From Eurosta solidaginis (taxonomy: Eukaryota > Arthropoda > Insecta > Diptera > Tephritidae), in contig NC_090319.1 in NCBI RefSeq assembly GCF_040869045.1, forward strand, positions 53,974,779 through 54,038,778: 64,000 bases of DNA, written 5' to 3'. Positions 55,972-64,000 of the stretch are shown here, piece by piece. The notes below the pieces were generated by a model, which made no database searches, was not told the origin of the DNA, and was given only the letters and a program-made list of their open reading frames with translations. Numbering within the stretch: position 1 is the stretch's first letter; the number at the start of each line of letters is the position of its first letter. A program made the position numbers and the translations under genes.

Positions 55972-56197
55972 TATAGAATGTTATGTTTATTATTCTGTAT
56001 TTATTAATTCAAATAAAACTTAAAACTAAAAATTAAAACTAAGAAGAACAAAATCGTGTCTTCAAAGGAAAAATCCAGAATTATAATGATGCTTTGAAAT
56101 TCAAAGTATAACTAGACGTTGGCTGTAGTTGCTAAAACTCAGCTGTTCTATGAGGTTGCCACATATTGCTGCAGGGTCGATTTGGTTAGTCACTACA
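55972..56197 (-). repeat. 5' LTR (by element orientation)
   Basis: Matches 54514-54747 apart from a few substitutions and a short deletion near 55995, so the insertion is moderately recent. Confidence 0.85.
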
Positions 56198-56201
56198 TGT
56201 A

Positions 56202-56618
56202 CATAGGATGGCAAAATAAGATGATCGATTAACGGCAAATATTGCTTAAAGCCTACCGTTACAATGGCTTCTTTTTTTTTGTATGGGCATCAGTCCGTGA
56301 AATGATTGTTAGCAGAATCCTCTACCGGCCATAGCCCACTAGAAATTTTTTGAATTACTTCAAAAAGAAAATTTTTGATTTATATAATAAATAAAACTTC
56401 AAATCAATATAAATACATTTTTTAAAAATAAAATTAATTTATTATACGTTTGAGGTAATTATACAGCAGGTTCACCATAATCCTGTACTATTTATTTTTA
56501 TTTTCAATTGCGATTGTGACTGAACAGTGAGAGAAAATTACTCTAAGCGTAATCGTAATTCACCACCCCAATCAGCTAAGCAGACACCAAAGGCGTTTAC
56601 ATAACATGTGCAAACATA
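56202..56618. other. Sequence downstream of the LTR element
   Basis: AT-rich. AATAAA words at 56386-56391 and 56390-56395 are candidate poly(A) signals for PHRF1. Confidence 0.4.
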
Positions 56619-57175
56619 TGTTGTTGTTGTTGCAGCAGTGCTTCGCCCCATCCAATAGGTGCGACCGATCACAAATTGTAATCAATATCTTCTAACGGGA
56701 GTCCAAGGAAACTTGCTGTTTCAACAAGGGTGGACCATAATGTGAGGGGTGTTAGAGGCGTTGGTTCCACATTACAATTAAAGAGATGGTCGGGGTTGAT
56801 TCTAACATAACCTGTTACAGTGTCCAGATCTAAGTTGAGCTAGAGTGACTCGCGTTTCCCTGGGGAGTATGCGTTCCTCTTCCGCAAGTTTTGGGTACTG
56901 TTATTTGAGTACTGGATTCACCGGGCAATTCCTGGCATAAAGGTCCGATTCCTGTTTGTGGAGTTCGCTGAGGACCTGTTTGTGTTTTTGGCTTCATACG
57001 GCTGAGTTCTCAGAGCCGTATTTCCTCATAATGCTTACAGAGATCACTCCTTAAGCCCCTGGGCGGTGTTGGCCCATCAATCAGATGTCTGTTGGGATGC
57101 CCAGGTTTCTGGGTCTTCAACAGGAACTGTTTGGTTAGCATCTCATTTCTCTCTCTGATGGGGAGTATTCATCAC
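56619..57175 (-). mobile_element. Jockey-like LINE (family B), reverse copy
   Basis: Begins with reversed tail (GTT)n GCAGCAGTGCTTCGCCCC and runs through the C-terminal frame to ACAGGAACTGTTTGGTTAGC. A deletion removes the knuckle region near 56790. Confidence 0.72.
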
Positions 57176-57902
57176 CTTTGTTGTTTCCAATTGGACTCAG
57201 TTAACGTGACTGAATGTTGAATAGTTCATCATATGATGAAGCCTTTAACAAAAAATTTGTAAAATTTGCGCATTCATGCTTTTGACAAGAGAAAACGATA
57301 TGCATATTAAAAAAGTAAAGGAAAAATATTTAATTTAAATTTATGGTATTTAATTTTACAGATAAATAAAGTCGCAGGAGTTTTATACACACAAACGTGT
57401 GCTTAAGTAAACGCATGCAATATACATACTTACATAAAATATATCAACGTTAGTAAGTACAAACTTACATATAGCACACCTAGAGACCTTAAAGGAGCTA
57501 ACTCAAAAATCAAGAGTTTTGAAGTTATGCATTCTATCGGGTTTCCGAACTCAATACTGACCAAACGTCATAAATCACAACTCACCGAGTAAATTTGGCA
57601 TTAAAACTGAAGTTGCTCAGAGTACAGAGGTTTTTCGAACGTTCTTGACGCTGAACGCTGTTTAAATCCATGTGTGCTTCTTTATGTTTGAAACCAATAG
57701 ACGTGAACGGAAAATGGTGCGTCCCGTAGAACAAAAACTTTTGCAGAAACTTATTATAGTTAATTTAAAGTTGAACGCATAGTTAAATATGAAACGACAA
57801 CAAAAAATGTCAAAAAAAAATTTTTTTTAATATTTCGACTATTATAAGTGCTTACGCTAAACAATTTGTGAACATGAAAGATTATTTATAAATTATTATA
57901 CA
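57176..57902. other. AT-rich sequence, nothing recognised
   Basis: No frame or repeat identified. Confidence 0.35.
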
Positions 57903-58395
57903 TTAGACTGGGTCGATTTATTAACCGATATCGCGCCATCGATTTTTCGATAGGATTTGGGCTCAGGAAAAAAAGTTACACTACGCATACCCAAAAAAAT
58001 AATTTTCGAGCCTGCGAAATTTAATTTTTTTACTTTTTTCGGCTTTGATTTTTAAGGTTTTTTTCATGACCTACCAAAAAAAATTTTCATTTGATTCTAA
58101 AATTTTCATGTATACCCTGTCCGGCCCAAAAATGTACGCTAAAAACGTTGGCGATAACAGTTTTTGAAAAAAAAAAATATATATATATAATATTTTTGGG
58201 TCGGACAGGGTATCATATGAAAAAAACCTTAAAAATCATAGCCGAAAAAAAAAAAACAAAAAAATGATATTTCGCAGGCTCGAAAATTATTTTTTTGGGT
58301 ATGCGTAGTGGAACTTTTTTTCCTAAGCCCAAATCCAAAAATCGATGGCGCGATATCGGTTAAATTTCGTCCATACAAATTGACCCACCCGATTA
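57903..58395. mobile_element. Foldback MITE with GACCCACCC-type ends
   Basis: One 490-bp inverted repeat: words CGATATCGCGCCATCGATTTTT, GGGCTCAGGAAAAAAAGT and CCTGTCCGGCCCAAAAAT on the left reappear inverted on the right. Ends TTAGACTGGGTC and GACCCACCCGA resemble the MITE at 20214-20583. Confidence 0.7.
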
Positions 58396-59156
58396 TACAT
58401 ACATCCATACTTATTATTTACATGCATACATTATAAATATGTAATTAGTTAAATTTCAGCAACGCATAGAATGAAGTTTGCTGTTTACATATTATAATTT
58501 AATGACACATGCGTAAATTTGTATCATTTGAATTTTTTACATACATATACTTAACCCAAAAAATATTTAAAAATTTAAATTTGAAAAAAAAAAAAATGTT
58601 TGAAACTTAACACAGAAAATTCAAAAAAAAAAATGGTCTAGAAAAAACAACAACTATTTAGTAGTAATATTAAATATCGATATACATACATGCATACTAA
58701 TACTGCATATATGCATACTCTTACTGCATATAAAACATATGCATACATACTTATATTGTTTATCATTAAGACCATGTGAGCAGCACTTTATTTGAACGTG
58801 TATAACTATTTTTTTTTAATTATTGTACTGCTTATTATTACTTTTATTTTGTTTTTGCTGTAACACACTAAACTTTTTTAGCCACCATCAAAGTGGTTGT
58901 ATTAGTGTGACACACTATTTCAATTAAATGCAGTAAACTTTGAAATTCATTAAAAATGTATAAGTATATATTATTATAAAACAATAAAAATAAATTAATA
59001 AAGAACTAGAACAAAATATTTTTGTGTAATTAATTTTACTAGCAGAGCTGAAAGATTTAGTGTTCAAAACTCGGAGCTCATACAACTTTATTTGCCTCCC
59101 TACTACCCTCCAGCAGCCCCGCTACTCAGCAAACCACAACAAGCACCCTCTGCTGC
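58396..59156. other. AT-rich sequence with poly(A)-signal-like words
   Basis: ATACATA-rich. AATAAA words near 58982-59002 could mark a transcript end, but nothing ties them to a gene. No repeat family recognised. Confidence 0.35.
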
Positions 59157-59735
59157 TGTTGTTGTTGTTGTAGCAGTGCTTCGCCCCATCCAATAGGTGT
59201 GACCGATCACAAATTGCCATCAATATTCTCAAGCGAGAGTCGGAGGAAACTAGCTGTTTCAACAGGGGTGGACCATAATGAGAGAGGTGTTAGAGGCGTT
59301 GGTTCCACATTACAATTGAAGAGATGGTTGGTGTCATGTGGGGACACGTTGCAAGCAGGTCATACATTTTGTATGTCGGGGTTGATTCTGGATAGGTAAG
59401 AGTTTAACCTGTTAAAGTATGCAGATCGAAGTTGAGCTGGAGTGACTCGCGTTTCCCTAGGGAGTGTGCGTTCCTCTTCTGCAGGTTTAGGGTATTGTTG
59501 TTTGAGTAAAGGATTCACCGGGCAATTCCTGACATAGAGGTACGATGCCTGTTTGTGGAGTTCACTGAAAACCTGCTTGTGCTTTTTGGTTTCATACGGC
59601 TGTGTTCTCAGGTGCCGTATTTCCTCATAGAGCCTACGGAGGTGACTCCTCAAGCCCCTGGGCGGTGTTGGCCCATCAATCAGATGTCTGTTGGGATGCC
59701 CAGGTTTCTGGGTCTTCAACAGGAGGTTAGCTGCT
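59157..59735 (-). mobile_element. Jockey-like LINE (family B), reverse copy
   Basis: Reversed tail (GTT)nGTAGCAGTGCTTCGCCCC at 59157, then the C-terminal frame up to KTQKPGHPNRHLIDGPTPP (about 59640-59710). 5'-truncated at about 59735, where a forward jockey-like segment starts. Confidence 0.75.
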
Positions 59736-61243
59736 GCTCGCACCCTATGGCGCCACCAGCTCATACGGCTGCTCCTACTCAGGGTAGCAAGGGGTTGTGT
59801 AGCGCAATATATAGCTTCTCCAACCCAATTGTCAACCTCACCTTCGAGCGGCGAATCCCGTTTCACTAACAGACGAGGCTCTGGCGACCCCAAGCTCCTC
59901 ATGGAACTTGGGGGTGGGGAGGGAGGGATGGCCTGAAGGTTCAATGTGGCCATATAAATCGTTCCCAAGATGGTCGTGTCAGCACCTTAATGGTGCTGTG
60001 TTACCGGAGCGTATCGGGTCTGTATCCGACAAAGGACCATCACATCGATAACACTCCCCAAAGCCTTCGGGGAGTAACCTAATCGCTACAACAACAACAA
60101 CAACAGGGTAGCAAGACCCTTAGTCCCTACCACCTTTTGCAGCATTTGCCAGCACAGAATATATATGTTTGCGACATCTGCCCAATGCAGCTCCTGCCTT
60201 GGACAGTGTCACTTTCCTAGATACTCTAGGGCCGAATCGTAACATACGATCCGAAATGGTGTATAGGATTAATGAAATATGTGAATTAGGGACAACACAT
60301 ACTGACTAGATCCATAATATATTATTACGAGTCGACCATTTTGAACTTCCACGTCAATGGCACTACGCTACCGACTCTCCTAAACCCCAAAATCTTGGGT
60401 GTGACGTTCGATCAGGATCTACATTTTGGTGAGCATGCAGCCGCAATTGTACCGAAAATCCAGAGCCGTAATAATATCCTCAAATCTCTTGCTGGCAGTA
60501 CTTGGGAAAAAGATGAAACGCTCATTACCACTTACAAAGCAATTGGCCAGCCGATTGCATGCTACGCGTCCCCGATATGGTCGCCAAGCCTAAAGAACAC
60601 TCACTGGAAGAAGCTACAGGCCTGCCAAAATACTGCCCTCATAACCGCCACGAATTGTCTTGTATTGTACTCCCAATAAGGGAAAGAAATGAAATGCTAA
60701 CCAAACAGTTTCTGTTGAATACCCAGAAACCTGGGCATCCCAACAGACATCTGATTGATGAGCCTCCGTAAGCACCATGAGGAAATACGGCACCTGAGAA
60801 CACAGCTGTATGAAGCCAAAAAACATAAGCAGGTCCTTGGTGAACTCCATAAACAGGCGTCGGACCTCTATGTCAGGAATTGCCCGGTGAATCCAGTACT
60901 CAAAGAGCAATACCCTAAACTTGCAGAAGAGGAACGCACACTCCCTAGGGAAACGCGAGTCACTCTAGCCCAACTTCGATCTGGATACTGTAACAGGTTA
61001 AACTCTTACCTATCCAGAATCAACCCCGACATACAAAATGTATGCCCTGCTTGCAACGTGTCCCCACATGACACCAACTATCTTTTCAATTGTAATGTGG
61101 AACCAATGCCTCTAACACCTCTATCATTATGGTCCACCCTGTTGAAACAGCAAGTTTCCTCGGACTCTCGTTTGAGGACATTGATGACAATTTGTGATTG
61201 GTCACACCTATTGGATGGGGCGAAGCACTGCTACAACAACAAC
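59736..61243 (+). mobile_element. Jockey-like LINE (family B), forward copy with internal deletion
   Basis: Plus strand: CSICQHRIYMFATSAQCSSC cysteine block (about 60140-60200), then a jump to the RT thumb (TTLPTLLNPKILGVTFDQDL at 60350-60410) and an open C-terminal frame through NVCPACNVSPHD (61040-61075), ending CACTGCTACAACAACAAC at 61243. Endonuclease and most RT motifs are deleted. Family A copy 11 is inserted in it. Confidence 0.75.
59792..60103 (+). mobile_element. Family A retroposon, copy 11, inside jockey-like LINE
   Basis: Flanked by 12-bp CAGGGTAGCAAG at 59780-59791 and 60104-60115. 5'-truncated at the GGGTTG hairpin; ends (AAC)n. Little diverged from consensus, so one of the younger copies. 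Confidence 0.83.
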
Positions 61244-61245
61244 AA

Positions 61246-61592
61246 CGAGCCGGACCCGTGCGCATCTTGCGCAACAAATATAAAAGTCATCAAATATCAA
61301 CAGAAATCAGCTGTTCTATCAATCAATTAAATCCTACAGCTTGCGCTGCCATCTGGCGTATGGTAGCATCTGTCGGTAATACAGTGCAAATATTCACAAT
61401 AGTGCCATAGTACAAATAGATTTCTTAGTGTGCTCACAATCGTTTATTTTTAACAAATTATTTTAACAAAATATAGCTAAACAAAAGCACTACGATCAAA
61501 ATTGTCCAATAGCCCGAATCTCTATCTTTAAAACCAACACTTTATTTGAATTCCAAATAAGAGCGAAAAAGGGACCCGTACATAAAACCAGC
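61246..61592 (+). repeat. Dispersed repeat C, copy 3
   Basis: Starts GAGCCGGACCCGTGCGCATC immediately after the AAC tail of the LINE at 59736-61243, as in copy 2 where AACAACAAC precedes it. Collinear with 25334-25695. Confidence 0.68.
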
Positions 61593-61689
61593 AATTGGAA
61601 ATAATATATATGATGATAATTTTTTTAAATAGTTGGGCAGCCTAATTTTTATCGCTTGACTAAAAATTGTTTTCGATCCGTGATGGTAT
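61593..61689. other. Short unidentified spacer
   Basis: AT-rich; nothing recognised. Confidence 0.3.
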
Positions 61690-63870
61690 GTTACAATTCC
61701 ATCGCTGGTCTCAGCGACTGCAACCCCCAACGGATGTCAACGCGCCATGCTGCCAGGGCGCAAACCCAACTACATCGGGTACTGCAATGCTTGGCCACAA
61801 CAGCACTTGCGTCCTGGACTCCCTCAATTCAGGCGTAGCCACCCGTCACTCACCCCTCAGAGTGGCGACGTCTCCCCCCTTGCACTTCAGAATACTGCAG
61901 TTAAACTGTAGTGGGTTAACTGGGAGCATCACGGAGATAGTTGATTTTATGAAGCGGCATAAGATCCGCATTGCTACGATTCAAGAGACCAAACTCGGCA
62001 AGATCTACTTTGCAGACCTGCTCTAGGTATAACGACCACAGAAAAGATGGAGAGAGCGGAAATGGAGGCGAGCTCGAGTTTAAAACCCAGCACAGTGCAA
62101 TATAATCTATTTGATCCCGACATCGGTCGCAGGGACAGTGTCCTGGAACGTCAAGGCATATCTGTCCGGTCAGGCGATGTAAATTTAGAAATCATCAACA
62201 TCTACATCCCTCCTGTCACCTGTTGCCCCAGTGGATACATCGGCGCACTACTCACTGGCGATAATCTCATTATCTTAGGCAATATCAATGCCCACCACGA
62301 TCTATGGCATTCTAACCTACAGGCGGACAGCGGGGTGAGATGTTGGCGGCCAAATAGAAGAAACGAAGTTCTGCACGAAAAACGGAGACGCCCCCACTCG
62401 TACAGTGGGAAATTGTCACAGTTCGCTAGATGTATCAATCATGAGTGCAGGACTAGTAAACTGCGTCAACTACCAAATGTAGTATTTGTTTTTATAATAT
62501 TTTTTTTTTTAATATTAATAGTTTCGCTGAAGTTTCACCTGACTGACTGGTGTCACATGCAAACGGATACCTTTTTGCTATTTTTTACACACATATAATA
62601 ATATTTTAAGAACAGGTTATTTTTATTTACACATGTACCATACAATCCTGGACTCTCGCCAGGAGTAGTACACTGGCTTTATGAGATGGTGGTCAAACCG
62701 ATTCTGCTCTGTGAGGTGCTGGTCTGGTGGAAAGCACTGGACCTGGTGTCAGTGCAACGGACGGCGCTGATCGGTATCAGTGGCGCTCTCAGAAGAACAC
62801 CTACCTTGGCACTTAACGTCATGCTGAACATATATCCAGTAGATATTGCGGGAAAGGCGGCCGCGGCCCGGTCGTTGGTCATGCTCCGTTATATGGGCTT
62901 CCTGACTTCGGACACTTTAGCCTAGTCCTAGAATGGACTATTGTATGCCGATAACTGCTCCCTATACGACCTTCACCTCAGTAATTCCACCGAGAGAGGA
63001 GTAGAGAAGAGGAATTATATGGGGCATGGCACCGATTAACTTGTTCACGGTTGGGTCGAAGTTGGACGGAAAGGTTGGTGGGGGTATTTTATCAAGAGGT
63101 AAATGTAAGCCGCACGTTTAAGTTGGCTGATCACTGCAGTATATTCCAAGCGGAGGTTGCTGCGATTAAGGATGCGGTTGATGAAATGCTATCCAGTGCT
63201 ACTACGGTTAGCAAATTCAACATCTACTCTGATAGCCAAGCGGCTATCAAGGCCTTGAGCTCAACTACAGTGCGATCGAGGGTGGTCTGGGAGTGCCTCG
63301 CTTGCGATTGCATCGAATTATACAATTAAGATTATCTGGGTCCCGGGCCATAGTGATATCCCGGGTAACTGTCAAGCGGATCTCTTAGCCCGCATCGGTA
63401 CAACTGAACCGGATGAAGATGGCTGTAGGGATTTCGGTATTCCGCTGGTCACCTGTGGATTGCTCCTCCATAGCTTGGCCTCGAGTCAGCTCAGCAAACG
63501 TTGGGCGGACACCACGTCTTGCAGGGTAGCAAGATCTTTCTGGCCGAAAGTGGATGGTAGGAGGTCTGCTGAAATAATTGCGTTCACTAAGATCGCATAT
63601 CAATGGTCATTGGGGTTTTGACAGGGCACTGTCCCATGGGTATCCATGCGGTACGTCTCAATATACTGAAAACTCCATCCTGCTGCAACTGTATGGAGGA
63701 TGATGAGGTGGAATCACCAAATCACTTTATGCTTGATTGCCCAGCTTTTGCCAGAACTAGGCGAAAGTACTTCGGTCGCGACTCACTTGGATCTCCCGAG
63801 GATTTATCCAAAGTTGAGATCGGTATAATTCGGCGCTTTATCGGTGCTACCCAACGATTCTATAAGTAGC
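61690..63870 (+). mobile_element. R1/LOA-type LINE, rearranged and frameshifted
   Basis: Order on the plus strand: endonuclease start LRILQLNCSGLTGSITEIVD-like block (61880-61950) with IATIQETKL; then IINIYIPPVTCCPSG and LIILGNINAHHDLWH (62190-62310); an AT-rich insertion (62480-62655); RT thumb GISGALRRTPTLALNVML (62770-62830); RNase H with IYSDSQAAIKAL (63220-63255) and WVPGHSDIPGN (63335-63370); C-terminal knuckle CCNCMEDDEVESPNHFMLDC (63684-63740). RT palm and fingers are missing and the frame shifts several times. Inactive. Confidence 0.78.
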
Positions 63871-64000
63871 TAGATCTAAGTCACCGTTATATTTGTTGTA
63901 TGTGGTATCACAACGGACCTTCGTGTTGTCCAATTGAGCTTTCCTTATCAGGGCAGCTACCACCTAATCTAACCATACAATCCTAATGCACTAAAAACTT
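63871..64000 (+). mobile_element. Probable 3' UTR of the R1/LOA-type LINE
   Basis: Follows the stop of the LINE's last frame; ends at the window edge, so the element end is not seen. Confidence 0.4.

Larger units (their letters stand above)
54514..56197 (-). mobile_element. Gypsy-like LTR retrotransposon, large internal deletion
   Basis: Near-identical LTRs at 54514-54747 (234 bp) and 55972-56197 (226 bp), TGTA target duplications (54510-54513, 56198-56201). On the minus strand, a primer-site candidate TGGTGACCCCGACG follows the 5' LTR and a polypurine tract AAAGGGGGTGG precedes the 3' LTR. The interior keeps a gag-like frame and protease pieces; RT and integrase are gone. The internal frame is broken. 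Confidence 0.85.

Noticed and set aside
1..64000. CRISPR array, rRNA operon or bacterial-type operon
   Set aside because: No regularly spaced direct repeats, no rRNA-like blocks and no ribosome-binding-site-led gene clusters were seen.

Overview
The window looks like nuclear DNA of a higher fly, most likely a tephritid fruit fly. It holds one recognisable host gene, with metazoan GT-AG splicing, very large AT-rich introns, and fly-type transposons (jockey-, R1/LOA- and RTE-like LINEs, Penelope-like, gypsy-like, Tc1/pogo, Harbinger, hAT and foldback elements). I see no bacterial operons, rRNA, CRISPR array or intact tRNA gene. The species call is an inference from gene and repeat style.

The host gene, on the plus strand, is a PHRF1 homologue (PHD and RING finger protein 1; I believe the Drosophila counterpart is CG2926). 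Five exons can be joined with consistent phase: 4898-7624 (RING, PHD, basic NLS-like blocks, RGG-like and Pro-rich tracts), 12694-17062 (acidic region, Arg/Ser-rich domain, YDPFDPT motif), 44577-44653, 53758-53886 and 53948-54109 (conserved C-terminal module, stop at 54107-54109). The introns are about 5.1 kb, 27.5 kb, 9.1 kb and 61 bp. The first exon in the window opens at a splice acceptor without an in-frame ATG, so the 5' end may lie upstream. From the first internal ATG (4967) the protein would be 2464 residues.

Nearly everything else is transposon debris, often nested. Region 1-4850: LINE fragments carrying inserted copies of a short repeat, called family A here. Intron 7625-12693: RTE- and jockey-like pieces with three more family A copies. 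Intron 17063-44576: paired Harbinger-like TIR elements, a pogo-like element with a nested Penelope-like element, a foldback element, a kilobase inverted repeat, two solo LTRs, R1/LOA LINE pieces and Tc1 relics. Intron 44654-53757: a jockey-like LINE, a GTC-rich foldback holding a SINE and a Harbinger element, and a hAT-type foldback with a SINE inside. Downstream of the gene (54110-64000): a deleted gypsy-like LTR element in the presumed 3' UTR, jockey-like copies in both orientations, and an R1/LOA-type LINE with frameshifts.

The most interesting item is family A: eleven copies of a non-coding retroposon of up to about 424 bp. Six copies have clear target-site duplications, three share one 5' terminus, and all copies that keep the 3' end finish in GCTAC(AAC)n. 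It can be folded into a chain of hairpins and shares its 3' tail with the jockey-like LINE (family B) often found beside it.
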